A DNA stretch of 64,000 nucleotides, from assembly GCA_004123355.1 (NCBI GenBank), contig SCHM01000003.1:5661058-5725057 (forward strand). Reading direction: 5' to 3'. The notes beneath the pieces were generated by a model. That model did not search any database and was not told the DNA's origin. It worked only from the letters and a program-made list of their open reading frames with translations. This stretch comes from Amphirosellinia nigrospora (lineage: Eukaryota > Ascomycota > Sordariomycetes > Xylariales > Xylariaceae). Shown here one piece after another: positions 47,849 to 60,425 of the stretch. The first letter of the stretch is position 1. The number at the start of each line of letters is the position of its first letter. A program made the translations under genes and the position numbers.

Positions 47849-50800
47849 GACTAGCTAAAGCGTGTGGTTCGGCGAGCCGGGCTGATGTTTCATCGGGCGG
47901 CTGTGGGCTTGCAAATGGGGACCCGGTGAGCCGCAGGATCTTAGTAGAGACCGCGGCTTGGCTCGTAATTACTGTGGAGGCGAGATATACAAATTCGATA
48001 TGAAATATGTATATTCGCCTAGATTAACAATGGCTGGGTGCTAGAATAGTGCTCTCGGTGGTCTGATTTAGGCCATGTGATAATAGAGGTGACAAGGCTG
48101 TTGATAATGATTTCGTTGACGTGCAACACACCGCAGTGATACGATATGTACCCCGTACCGAACCACTGAAACCCGACCACCTAGCCTGGGAAAGTTCCCC
48201 TCCTCCTGCCCCTCTTCCTTTCCCTTTGGGATAGTGCTCCCAAAGCCAAAGGACTGGAACAACAGGCGGACAGGTGCGGCAATCAGGGTACTAATCAGGG
48301 TTCAAACGTTTGATGCGGGGAACCTTGAACCTGCAATCGACCAATCAAATGGGATGCTACTCTCCAAAGCTATCTCTTCCACCTAAAAATCCCAACTATA
48401 TCACGAAAGGTGGTCAATAAGGAAACCTTGGAACGACTTTGTCTCCTCGGATTGGGTAACATATTCTCATTTGTTGTTAGGTGCCTAGTCATATCCAGGC
48501 GTCGGCCAGGCACCTATCGTTAGGTTGTTGCTCGGGATTCGATCCGTTCTGGCTGGTCTACATTCGTTTATCAAATATACTTCGAAGTACGCTGCCCAGC
48601 ATACTCGTAGCTAGATTACTAGGATATCTGCTACATGTAGCTTAATTCAAAGTAGTCATTGTTGAAGAGCGAACAGTTCCTACTATGCATACCTATCAAG
48701 ATTTAAGTTCCGATAGCCAAGATCGTCTTAACACTAGCTAGCGTTCATCCCTCAATACCACCCCAACTACCGATTGGTCATGGGAGAAGGGTCGGACGCA
48801 TGTGTCTGCATGCTTGGGATGCGGGTCGGGTGTTGCCTTTAACAAATTTTCAAGCGCCACCGCAAGCAGATATATAATAAATAGTTCCTTACGGATATGT
48901 AAGTCGAGAGATGGGAAGAGGTCTCCCCTGATAACAAGCAGCGGTCTGTATGCTTGGTGCACTAAGGCGTTGAGGGGCGGCTGGGATTCCGCTATGCCAG
49001 ACAAATCTTCCTACAGGCTACTATAATCTGAGTGCATCTCAACCGACTCGCAAAGGGTCGGTTGCCCCTATTTCCCCGTTAGCCTGCAGATGCAGTCCTC
49101 ACTAAGGGGTCCATTTGACCGCGCAAAGAGGTTGGCCTACCGTCATCACATAGCAAACCCATGATGTATGGCACCAGAACGTCTATCGTTCTGCTGCTGC
49201 TGCTCACCAGGGCCTGACCGGCCTCGTGGTTGACGCTAACATTAGCTCCTAATCTAGATCAGACGCTGACGCTACGATAAGAGTCTAGCCTGCTGTACGT
49301 TAATGCGTTAACCTGACTGATCGCCCGTTCTGTACCTTGGTCTGTGGCCTCGGTTGCGTCGTCGACAATGTCTATCACCAGTCCGGCTGGGTTAAGCTAC
49401 AATGCCGAGTCAGACCCAGTCAAACAAACTCCCTGAGAAGAATTAATATGAGTGTTAAAAGGTTAGTATTGTTTATGCCACTTGCCATCATTCCTTGGAT
49501 ACAACGCTAGCTAGTGTAGTCTGACGTCCGAAGGATGGTACTGGAGGGTAGTGTAGCGTGTATTGAGTCATAGCGGAAATTTCGCCCGCATGCACACTGT
49601 ATATATCAAGGTACGTATATTCGTGCAGAGTAACTCAGAGAGAAGAGGAGTTAAGTCAACTGTAAGATAATTAGTTAGTTAGTTAACAGTCAAGCCAAGT
49701 GTCTACTTTTACCTAGTACATATAGTCGTTCAACTTAAGTATACTTGCTATGACAACAGAACATTGCCTACCTATGATAGGTAGAATAGTACCAGTGCTA
49801 TAGGAATCACCCTCGTGCCTCGGCATACCTATTTCATCTGTAGTGATGTCTTAACTTTTAAACCACGACATCGCCATGTCTCATCAGAACCGAGATCTCC
49901 CTGGAGTGGTGGTGAAACCTGCAGTCTTGAGGCTTCAGGCACAGCACTTGTGGCACTTTGTAATCTTCAAGAACGCTTCTAGAAGGTGTAGACGAGGGTG
50001 ATAAGCGAACCAGTGTTGATGTTGCTGCGCATGACATACAGTACCTACCTACTCATAATACAGTCGATGTCGAGACGATGACAGGCTAGCCAGCCACCAC
50101 TAACTACCTCTGACCACTGAGCAGCCGTCATGACCACATTCTTGTCGGTCCACGAGCTCGCTATGTCCGAGACTGACCGGGGGTCTTCGCCCCTCCGTTA
50201 GCGCTCTTGCTTTTACATAGTATACATATAAGTACACCATGTAACTCCCTCCACCCACCAGGAACCCACCTACATAGGTACATTCTGCAGCATTGACGGG
50301 CTACATATACATGGTACAGTACAGCAGCCCCACGTGCCAAGTAGACCAATCGACTCTAATTCTGGCTAGCTTACAAATCGGATTTTGGCAGGCTTTTGGC
50401 CTTCTCCCTCCATTTCCTTCTATCGCTGCAGCCAGCTCCATCGAACATCGCCCATCGCCCACTGCCCACTGCCCACCCACACCCACACCCATACTCACAC
50501 GCCACTCTACACGTACACTAAACCCTGGGAGAAACAGACGACGCATACGCCTGCTTGCCTACCGCCCTACCCGTGTCCTTGGTTTTCTGACAACCCAACC
50601 CAACCCATCATCGAGTTGACAAGCTGTCCACTCGATCAGTCCCCGTCAAGGTCAACCGCGAACAGCCGGGAATGGGCAACTGACAACGGCCAAGAAAGTC
50701 GCCACCTCCCTCTCGAAGACCTGAAGGCTACGAAGAAGCGTGCTACAGGATTAACCACCCACCGAAACACCGAGCGCCGTCTTCAGACCTAGAGCCTACC

Positions 50801-51204
50801 TAGGGCAGACAGCAGCTATTTCCGATCTTCTACTACCTACCTCCTACCTTGTGCACTCTCTAATCCGAGTCTGTACCATTCCAGGGGCGAAGTCTCTGTT
50901 CTTTGTCCACACCTACCAGCTACTATCAAGCCGTCGTAGGTTTGACTATTGGCTCAAAATCAATCCTGACCTGGGCGAAGAATATCCGCTCGCCCACCAG
51001 CCAGCCATCAATCGGTATCCTATTATCTTCTGTCTCTACCAACAACATTCTATAATTGGAAAGTCGACCGTTACTCCAGAAGCGGCGACTTCTTTATAGG
51101 GAGTCGCCAATCCCCCAATTAATTGTTCATAGACGTGTGACGTCGTTAGTTCGATTCTACCAGTCTTCTAATCCATCTATTCATTTGGACGCCAAATTGT
51201 CACA
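47849..51204. promoter_or_regulatory. Divergent BSD / AP-1 region with long AP-1 leader
   Basis: A 3.4-kb gene-free region. The right-hand 0.9 kb is pyrimidine- and C-rich, with CCCAC/ACACC-rich tracts (about 50450-50530), as in long fungal 5' leaders. It contains ATG-initiated upstream frames, including 82 codons at 50851-51099 that end about 100 bp before the AP-1 start. The left part holds nothing I recognise. Confidence 0.5.
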
Positions 51205-53148
51205 ATGGCCTCCGCTCGCCCAATATCCTTCCCAACTTCATACTCACCCCCAGCAGCAGAACCTGCTGTTTCGGGCGTTGACTTCCAATCATCCAAATAA
51301 CGCTAAGGTTGACCAAGCGTCTCTGACGCCTGATTCCTTGACCACTTCGCCGGCCCAGAACCAGAAGGCCTTAACGTTTGATGAATCAGCCGCTCCTTCC
51401 GAAAGTCCTTTCCTCGATTACGAGTACGAAGGTGGACCAGACAGCAGTTTCGATTTCGATTTTAGCAATGGCGGCCAACTTGATACCCATGCACGGATGA
51501 TTGGAGATCTCCCCGGCTCTAGCCCTGAAAGTAGTGACGGTGCTAAGGATAACTCCAAGGCCAGTTCACCCGACAACGAAACTTCGGATAAGAGGAGTCA
51601 TCCGGATGAGGACGATGACGAAGAAGAAGAGAATGGCGCAAAGCGGAGGGAAAGCGAGGGGAAGGTTGCCAAAGAAACCCGGCCGCAAACCCCTCACAAA
51701 TGAACCCAGTTCGGTGAGTCGGAAGCTAGCGATTTGCTCAAGCACTTGATCTCTAACACATACACAGAAAAGGAAGGCTCAAAACCGTGCAGCTCAGCGT
51801 GCTTTCCGAGAACGGAAGGAGAAGCATCTGAAAGACCTTGAAACTAAGGTTGAGGAGTTGGAGAAGGCTTCGAGTCTTACTAGCGATGAGAATAGTCAGC
51901 TGCGAACACAAGTAGAGAAGTTGTCTGTTGAATTGGAGCAGTACAAGAAGAAACTGTCCGTAATGACCAGCAGGTCGCGCTCATCAACAAGCAGCTCTCG
52001 GGGCCATTCCACCTTTGGCAGTGCTGCGATTCAAAACATCAATGATGTTAACTTTCAATTCGAATTTCCCAAATTTGGCATGTTTCCAACACCTGCTCCT
52101 AAGCCAGTCAACGTGCAAAGCAATCATCTACCTATCCGTCGCCATCATCCAGCCGCAGTCCCAATAGTCAGACAAGCCCACCAGAGCAGTCCAAGGCTGG
52201 AGGCTCTGATAATTCGGCCCAGATTCAAACCGCAGAGGGACAACAAGCGAGGGACTCGTTTGCCTCTACGGTCAAATACTCGGATCTCTTCAACAATACA
52301 ATTGGCAACAGCGGTTCAAGGACTAGCTTAGATTCTGCCCAATTCAGCCTCAATGGGGCTAACACCGGCTCACCATCCTCCTCTTCTAACTCCGTGATGG
52401 GGCCAAGCTCGTCTTGCGGCACATCTCCCGAACCCTTTACCCAATCGCCCCTTGGTTTTAAACCTCTTGAAACCTTGACTACGATCGGAGAAAACACCCA
52501 GGTTTGACGAGTGATAGTACTTCAGGCAAGTAGCCCTCTACATTTTGGTCCCATGATGCATCCACGCTAACATGTCGAATAGCTTTTGGCAACCTGGGCA
52601 ATATTGGTAACCTCGACTTTACCAATATCGATTGGCTATCACAACAAAACGGGGGCCAGTTTGACCCGCAGTTGTTTGGTGACTATCGTGAACCACAGAG
52701 CAACATTTTAGCCAATACCACCTTCGATGACAGCTTCTTCAACGATGCGTTTGATGCAGACTTCTTGGCTCCATTCAATGCGCCGGCAGTTCCCAGCCCC
52801 AAGCCGCCTAAGAAGGACATATGTGCTGAAATCGATGCTCGCAAGGAATCTGAAGACACTATTGTAGCAGCTACCAATGGCAAGCTACTCACATGTAACA
52901 ACATATGGCAAGTTATATTCCAAGCCCAGAAGTTAAGAAAGGTGAATCGTGGGAAGCAGAACTGACCAGACAAATAGGGAACAATTGCAAGGCTGCCCCA
53001 AGGTGCAATCCGGTGATCTCGATCTCGACGGCCTCTGCTCTGACTTACAGAAGAAAGCAAAGTGTGGGGGCAGCGGTGCTGTCGTTGATGAAATGACTTC
53101 AAAGCTGTCATGACAAAATATTTGGGAGGGTCATGTCCGAATACTTAG
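51205..53148 (+). CDS. AP1: AP-1/Yap1-like bZIP oxidative-stress regulator
   Basis: Redox-sensing transcription factor that accumulates in the nucleus under oxidative stress when its cysteine-rich domains form disulfides. The start ATG at 51205 has good context (CACAATGG); after an early one-base shift it reads AQYPSQLHTHPQQQNLLFRA. Exon 1 ends KKPGRKPLTNEPSS. The intron 51714-51767 (GT-AG) precedes the bZIP: KRKAQNRAAQRAFRERKEK then LKDLETKVEELEKASS. Downstream come VKYSDLFNN, the n-CRD SSSCGTSPEPFTQSPLGFKP, and then two GC-AG introns (52526-52582 and 52908-52977). They flank NLDFTNIDWLSQQNGGQFDP and LLTCNNIW. The c-CRD is EQLQGCPKVQSG, DLDGLCSDLQKKAKC, with cysteines near 52895, 52995, 53035 and 53058. 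The present frame stops at 53111-53113; with one extra G it would continue KAVMTKYLGG to 53148. Other one-base shifts occur in exons 1 and 2. Confidence 0.93.
52526..52582 (+). other. GC-AG intron 2 of AP-1
   Basis: Donor ACTTCAG/GCAAGT, branch GCTAAC at about 52566, acceptor AATAG/CTTTTGG. The phase-1 join yields TS-A-FGNLGNIGN, continuing the frame. No GT donor nearby gives a proper reading frame. Confidence 0.8.
52908..52977 (+). other. GC-AG intron 3 of AP-1
   Basis: Donor ACATATG/GCAAGT, acceptor AAATAG/GGAACAA. Splicing regenerates the conserved c-CRD sequence CNNIW-EQLQGCPKV. Reading through the intron instead gives WQVIFQAQK and an early stop. Confidence 0.88.
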
Positions 53149-56100
53149 TTCGTCGACCTATCTCTACCCGTCTAGAGTTTCCCAGGCTCGTGACTTGTGC
53201 CATCACAATTGAAACCGGCGCTTTGGTTTATATAGGGGGAAAGGGAAAGGATTTGCGGTCTTTACCATCACGTGCACAACGACTCATACCACAACCTCAT
53301 ATACCACTGGATTTCAACAGATAAATGTCTGCAGGAGGTTACGCACACAGGAGAACATTGGAGTTTTATTCGGCAGAGAAAAGTTCGACTTTTCAGGTCA
53401 GCCGACCCTCGGTTACCGGCAGGTGGCCAGATATGCATACATAATCCATCGGTCGGTGTCTATACATTTACAACATAGGAGGCAATATTTACGTGATGCT
53501 CGCGTCAATACGCTATCATGTCTTGAAAGGGGAGTGGAGAAACGGAGTCTTGACGGCCGTCTTGGGACGATTTCTCTAATTGTTTTGATAATCCACTCGC
53601 TATACTGAACTCAATCCCTTTTTCTGACTTGCGGTGGCCTGTCCATACCAACCAAGACCGGGAAATGTACAGATTATGGAATTTAGCGAAAATTATCCAG
53701 AAGAGCGGCGCCGGTATATATGCTCAAATCAGGCATTATCGGCCATGAGGTGTGATGTGACAGATGTGAGAAGATTAGAATGTGAGCAGATGGATCGCTA
53801 CTTTTCGGGGAGGCAAGCAGGGCATGAGCTGTATTTTACTACAATGATCTTCTCAAAAGACTTGGACCAACTTTGTATCAATTGAAATGAATGAATGATG
53901 TCTCCATATAATGCGGCTTCACCTGATTTGTTTTTTAACCAACTGAATCTGACTGGGACTGTGCCATACTCTGTTTCGTCTTGCAGGGTTCACATCTGGC
54001 GGTTCATATAGTTGCAGTGGATAGCCGCTGGGTGGGACACATAGTTGGGAGTTATTCTTCGTACCACATCTGTTTGATAGATGGTATGCAACAACTATTC
54101 GGAGAATTGGGGATCCCAAAGCCGGATCTGGAACTCGTAGATCACTTAGCTTGAGTCCCGGTCCTCTCTCGCATATACCTACCGGCCTACCTGCCTGGCA
54201 TGCTCGCTTACGTGTTGTGCTGGTGGTATATGTATGCAAGTGAGTAGGTAGGTAGGGACTCCAATTCCTATCGTGAGCCTTAGTCAGGTGGGGACATGTA
54301 TGCACCTCGCTGACGTAAAGGGAACTTTTTTTTCAATGCTGCTGTCCTGTATGGGTGGTGACTGAGACATGCCATGCGTGGTAAGGTGTGTACCTGATTG
54401 GGGAGGGTTTTTTTTCATGGGATGGAACTGCAACACACTGTGGTATTGGTACATTGTCAAAGTAGAAACACGCTGATGTCTGCAGCCACTGATTATGCTT
54501 ACGGCTGGGGCCGTGACTGCGTGCTGCGAGATGCTGGGATTGGGGTTGGAAGTAGATTCATACTTAATTCTGTACCTATTTAGGCATGTAAGGTTATGGG
54601 TGCTTGCCGTTTGCATACAGTTTGGAAGGTTTTGGTATATAGGTAGTCTTTGGCTTGACCTACAAGGCAAGATTTGGACAACAACCTTGATTTGAGTCGT
54701 TGTCGCGGCTTTTCTTTTGTTCCGGCTGATGAAAAGGTCAATTTAAGTGAGATGATATGATACTAATAGATAGCACTGTTATCTTTATAGTTATTTTAGG
54801 CGTGGCGAGGAAACGAAAAGGAACGGTTCTTCTACCAGGGTTATTGGAAACCTTAAATGTATTTGCGTAATCAATGTATATTTTAAGAGTATAAGGAAAC
54901 GCAATTTGCAGATTATTATACAGCACGACGGCTATTGAGTTAAGAAACGTCGATTGAACTCACATTATAATAGATCGCAATTTATTTTCTCTTTCGATCA
55001 ATGTTGCATTTGGGTAGGTTGGTATAATAATGAAGTGATTCATAGATCACCTAGCCTGCTGTCTACAATTCCTGTTGATAGATGTCATCACCTAGATCCG
55101 CCTCCAACTATAATGAAAAAAACCTATTGAAATGATTTTCACAGGTCCAATTGTTAACATAGTTCTATAGCTGTGATCCAACAATCTTTAGCGGTCAAGT
55201 ACGTAGAGAGGACAGTTTATGTCTTGAAATAACAATTTGTCCCTGTTGTTCCTCTTAGGGTAGTTCCGAAGCTAGCAGATCCACAGGAACTACTAAAGCC
55301 GCACGATAACCATCGCCGATAATACCTAGAAACGCTTGGAGGGAGTTTTTAGGCGAGGACGTAAAGGCAGCTTCGATGTCAACTAGCATCACCTCGTTTC
55401 CGTCTTTGTTGGCCCTCTGTCACACACGGATCTCGTCTATTGACACAATACGAGGCTGACGGAGTCGTACGAGTGTCGCGAGTGTCGCCGAAGGCCTAGA
55501 TCGATCACCGAGATAGGTAGGCTCCGGATACACGAGTATACGGAGGTCCGCGAGGCTGTAGGATAGATACGAGATTATTTCGAGCACAAAGACATGGAAT
55601 CCCCTTGTCCGGAGAGGTAGATAAGATAGATCTTTATGGCACCTTTTGAACCAGAGTTGAATATTACTTAATTGAAGCTGTTCCAACACCCTTACATAGG
55701 CCCTTGTGACAATTTGTGATGCCTAGGCCCGAAGTAAACAAATTTACTTAAAACCTAGAGGTCACTCTTGCAACTTGATAGTGAGGCGCTTAGTCCCTTA
55801 TACACATAATCAGGCACTTTTAAGAGATTTCCCGGAGCCCAAACTGATCAATTATTATGGGAATTTGCCTGTATTGATAAGTAGATGGCGCAACGTCGAT
55901 GCTAGTGGTTAACAATAGTCCGACTGGCTTCTTTTCGTGTACAAACTAGAGCGTCATAATTAACTCCGTGAGTAATTGATAAACATTTTGTCGCACTTTG
56001 GCACCAGTCCTTCCCTGTGATTGCTAAATTCAATTTTGGCAAGCCGGTTTAATTAAGCCTATCATATTTCTTAGTAAGTTTATGCTGGTCATACGGATTA

Positions 56101-57443
56101 TTAGTAAGAGTATACGAAGGAGGAGATTTCTTTAACTATTGCTAAGCGTGACTTATATTTTATTCTAGGCCTCGAACCATCTGTTTACCATCTGGTGACG
56201 ATATTCTCTAGGTCTATAGTTGTTAATAACAAGAATTTCTAACTATTTTATCACAGTAAGGCGTAAAAGTGTGATTTTAGACCCGGTAGCTTATACGGTT
56301 TACTAGTAACCTAAGGCGACTCACTCGAAGGTTCACACAAAGATCATGACAAAGATTATTATAAATGTATGAATATCCTTTCTAGTCCATGTTACAATGA
56401 ATTTATAGCTGCTTTTTCATACAATATATTTTAATACAAGAATGAAAAGGGATTGATAACTATCGTAAGACTAATGCTTCATACAACAAACCTAATATTT
56501 TGTGTCAAAGTTAAACTACCCTTAACTTGAGCAAGACCGTGCTAGGCTTATCTAGAAAATAATGCCTTCTTCTACTAAACCGTACGTCTTTCCACATAAT
56601 GTACAGATCGTGAAATAGTAGCAGCATTATGTATAATACTTTCGAAATTTAAATTAAAAATTGAAAATATCAATTATTTAAATAGTTACACGGCCTTAGA
56701 GGAGCTTTCAAGTCCATCAACCCATGAGATTTTTCAAGATTAGCAAGCTGGAGATCCTGTGAACCTTGCTGCCATCTATGAAAAGGAGGCAGAGATCTGT
56801 CTCAGTTGGAACAAGTCCTGAGCGCGATTGCTTTTTGATGTGTATACAAAATTTGTAAGACGCATCAAGCAAGGGACAGTTATGCTGTATCACAGCGCGG
56901 TCGGTTTAATCAATGGTGCGAGAAGGTAAGCTAAATATTTATGCTGCTACCAATCAATGATCAACGACATAGGCTTGAATACTCCAATGTGCGTTTCATA
57001 TTAAAGCGGCCTGGGGGGCACCGGACCCCAAAGAACATTTGGAGAACAGCTGAAACGCAACGGGCCTTCGACCGAAACGTCATGGACCTGTCGGACCATT
57101 TTGATTACTTGTGCACCATTTCATCACCTGCCAATGATCTCTACACCCGAGAAGTCGAATTATTAGAATGCAACCTTGTCAGCTCCGCCTGCTGCAGTCT
57201 TGACTGGACTCGCCCAAGATCTGCAAGCCTTATTTGTCGGATATAGGCAGCTCCCTGCCCAACGCGCCTCACTCTGTTATGATCAATCCTGCCCGCCTAC
57301 GTGCACCTATGAGTGCTCTAATGCCACGTGTTGCGGCTCTTTCATCGCATCGCCGTGTTGTCGCGTCTGATAGTTAAGCAGCGCCCAGCATGATCCAAAT
57401 ATCGTCTTTATTCATCGCACTTTGAAGCAGTACTCTGTGCAAA
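53149..57443. other. Gene-free, AT-richer stretch
   Basis: No supported gene. The 54.7-56.7 kb part is visibly AT-rich with long runs of A and T. A minus-strand open frame at 55420-55689, with a possible continuation to about 55260 (DIEAAFTSSPKNSLQAF), has protein-like composition but matches no family I know. A plus-strand frame at 56941-57246 is likewise unassigned; it could be a degraded remnant or chance. Confidence 0.5.
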
Positions 57444-59114
57444 ATGGTCAGCATTCCATGTCTGCGTCGGATCCGACGTGGATGGTTCAGTATTGATTTC
57501 TGGTTATGTACGGCGCTCATGTTTCTCGTCGAATTTGGATGCGCCGTGTTGGAGCGCCATCCCCTAGGCTGTTGGAGATAGTCGTTTGCGAAGACTATTA
57601 TCGTAACAATGGCTATACTGCAACACAACAAGACTGCAAGATCCATGACGTACAAGTGCAGCTCGGTTTTATGTTGACAGTGTTATCTACACTCTCGGTT
57701 CTTGCTGGTCAGTCTCCCGATATTTAAAGCTTGTCGCGTTATTGCTGAAGACTTGTCCAGCAACCCTCATGCAGATTCCAATAGGCCTTCTCTCGGACAG
57801 AAAGGGTAGAAAAAAAGCCTTGATCCTGAACATTGTTAGCACAATTTTGTACTGGGGCTGGATCCCATTCGTTGGTATGGGTAAATTGTACTCCCTAAAG
57901 AGCTATGACTAAGATTCCTCAGCTATCTTCACCAACCTGCCAATATGGGCCATCTACATTGCTCCAATATTCATCTTTATCGGCGGTGGCCCTTGGGCTT
58001 CTGGTGCCCTCATTTTCTCAGCTATCAACCAACGGATAACTCCCAGCCAAAGGCAAGTGCAGTCTCGTCAACAAACGAACCTCGTTAACTAGTTGCACTC
58101 TATACAGAACCCCTGCATTTTCTATAATGGAGGCCATATCTGGCATTGCAGACCTAGTAGGCCCAGTTTTGGGAACATTGACTATGGAAGATCACATCTG
58201 GCTCCCATTCTTACTTGCGACTTTCAGTTTCGCACTCATGTTTGTCCCAACATTGTTGTTCGATGATGAGACAGTACTCTTGTCGACAGAGTCAAGTCAT
58301 CCACAGTCAGAAGTTGATGCATCTGAATACGCCAATAGTGAAGAACAACCCTTAATACGCGAAATCAGTAACTCTACCTTTAATAGTAGTTCCGAAGGGT
58401 CGAGTTTTGTACACTCCAAGGCTACGATTTATTGTATCACATTCGGATCATTTTTTCTTGTCTCTTTCGCTCGAGACTCAAACAATTTCCTTATACCTTG
58501 GATATCCTGGCGGTTCGATGAATCCATGGCTAGAGTGAGTCTGTCTAGTAATAAAACCCGTTGCATTTTGCTGAAGCGAATGTCTTAGGCTGGCCTTATT
58601 TTCTCTTTGAGAGCTATCGTATCATTCGTCCTGTTCTTTGTCCTCTTACCGTTGGCTACTTCATTCGCATCCAAATATTTGAGAGTTGAACAACTTACTC
58701 GAGATTTATTTATCTCATCTGGGAGTGCGGCGCTCCTTTGCGGTGGGTCGATTATGGTAACAGTATCACCAAGCCTATCGACACTAGTCACGGGCTTCTC
58801 TATCATGACTTTAGGATCTGGTGTAACCGTCAGTCTCCGCGCCTTTCTCGCCTCGAAAGTTGATAGGTGTTTTTCTGGACGCCTTTTTGCCGCAATATCA
58901 ACAACTTCAACGATTGGCAATCTTGTGGGTATGCCAGTGATGGGAACACTATACTCAATGAGCATAGCAAAAGAAGGGAGCAGTATCTGCTTGCCCTTCG
59001 CGATGTCTGCCGTAGGTTCTCCTGAACATATTCAAGGCTCAACATTTGACTTTCACCTAGGGCGCTTACTTCCTTGTTTTAAGTGTTATTGGTTCGCTAC
59101 AGTTCACTATGTAA
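57444..59114 (+). CDS. Major facilitator superfamily transporter
   Basis: Proton-coupled solute or drug exporter of the plasma membrane; substrate unknown. Exon 1 begins MVSIPCLRRIRRGW with a first hydrophobic helix (WLCTALMFLVEFGCAVLE) and, after a one-base shift near 57563 (CCCC for CCCCC), LLEIVVCEDYY and VQLGFMLTVLSTLSVLA. Exon 2 carries the MFS loop signature IGLLSDRKGRKKALIL. Later exons add helices IWAIYIAPIFIFIGGG, FLLATFSFALMFVPTLLF, a central hydrophilic loop (about 58270-58410), ATIYCITFGSFFLVSFA, VSFVLFFVLLPLATSF, LAS-type loop motifs, and NLVGMPVMGTLYSMSIA; the last exon is GAYFLVLSVIGSLQFTM. Introns are 57708-57760, 57875-57922, 58053-58107 (GC-AG), 58535-58588 and 59012-59060. 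The stop is at 59112-59114. Length (about 430 residues) and roughly 11-12 helices fit a full transporter. The start Met is provisional. Confidence 0.9.
58053..58107 (+). other. GC-AG intron in the MFS gene
   Basis: Donor CCAAAG/GCAAGT, branch GTTAACTAG region, acceptor TATACAG/AACCCC. The join AG+A restores ITPSQ-R-TPAFSIMEAI and keeps the frame between two transmembrane blocks. Confidence 0.85.
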
Positions 59115-59180
59115 ACCAAGATCTTTAGATTGACCCGGAGTCACAATCAAGTTCATGTTATTTTTTTCTTCAGGGAGGCC

Positions 59181-60064
59181 TTATCGGGTCGTGAGAGTAA
59201 TACAATCTGGTAAAATGGAAGGTATACGAACGTGCTGTTCCGCGCATTGACTACTACATGAAGGAGGTAGGAAGACGTGCTTATATACATGACTTGATGC
59301 TTTGTATCTCTGTACAGTACATGCCGTGACCCCTTGAGCTAGCATGCTCTCAACACAACCAATAATAATTGGTATTTTAATGTTTGGGGCATACCCAACA
59401 GACACGGCAAGAGCCATAGTTGTATCTTTGAGGCCCGTCTTGCAGTCAAATGCCCATACGGAGGGCGCATGTTCTGGCACAACTCTCACATCCATATCCT
59501 CGGGTTTGCTCGGCGGAATAGTGAAGTTCACCCGACCCCTATTCATCTCAATACGACCCTCAACCTCGGCAGCGCCAATGGCGCAAATCCCAAGAACATC
59601 TTCAAGGTCAGTGCCTGACAGGAAGGTAGCAACTTCCTCCACGAAGCCAGTAGGTAAATCGTACTCTTTGTACTCTGACTGCGCAGGATGATTGAACCCG
59701 AACTCATACGGCACTAACTTTCCGCCGATGAATCGCCAGGACCTAGGGACAACGTAACCGCCGGCTACTTTGCCACTAGACGGTACCGGCCAGGGGTAGA
59801 AACGTGCCCGAACTCGACTACCATCTCCCCTTCCTCGATGGTGAAGTGCTTGTGCAGGAGGCTTAATCCTATTGTTGATGCTATATCATAGCGTTCAAAT
59901 ATGTCTCTACGCATAATGATTAACGCGGCTCTTTTTGACTTGAATGTTACATACTTGAGCTCATGAAGGTCTTTTCTTTCACCAAGCACTGCCAAACGAG
60001 ATTGAAGGACTTGGTTGGCCTGGCTAAGCGTGCCAAGATTGTTGAAAGCATTGATATCTTCCAT
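59181..60064 (-). CDS. Uncharacterised fungal protein
   Basis: Not recognised as an enzyme. The N-terminal part starts MEDINAFNNLGTLSQANQVL and includes FERYDIASTIGLSLLHKHF then TIEEGEMVVEFGHVSTP, a block I have seen in fungal hypothetical proteins (LLHKHF plus an acidic stretch). The second part reads AGGYVVPRSWRFIGGKLVPY, EFGFNHPAQSEYKEYDLPTG and DLEDVLGICAIG, continuing to 59181. A one-base shift joins the two near 59768 (GCAAAGTA, one A short of GCAAAAGTA). No signal peptide or transmembrane helix is evident. It is transcribed towards the MFS gene, the stops lying 66 bp apart. The final 70 residues are less protein-like, so the true end may be earlier. Function unknown. Confidence 0.65.
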
Positions 60065-60425
60065 GGTAACTATTTTGTCTTGAGGGATCAGGGTATCTGT
60101 TGGTTTGGTTCATTCATAGGTATACCACAACTAGATCAATCAAGTGCACTTATACATGCGAACCCGGGCAGTCTGTACGTTATTTCGACATTTTCCTTGC
60201 CTCCTTAAGCAGAGCCTCAATTGCCTTGGCTTGCCGCAAACTTCTATACACGTGGCGCAGGTGAATTCGATATAGCAGACAAAAGCAAAATCTCCAATCC
60301 AATGGCCATACTTGGAGTTTCACAAAACCTCGAGAGGGTGTGAAGATGGTACCAAGCCACGGTTGTGATTGGTTTGTGACGGGCTTCTGCTTCACACTAT
60401 ACTAGGATGAGTATGCATTGCGAAC
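60065..60425. promoter_or_regulatory. Divergent intergenic region
   Basis: About 0.36 kb separates the two uncharacterised genes. No motif is recognised, and an upstream exon of either gene could lie here. Confidence 0.4.

Noticed and set aside
55260-55689. Minus-strand frame with protein-like stretch DIEAAFTSSPKNSLQAF
   Set aside because: Could be a remnant of a protein gene, but no family is recognisable and the surrounding DNA is AT-rich and non-coding.
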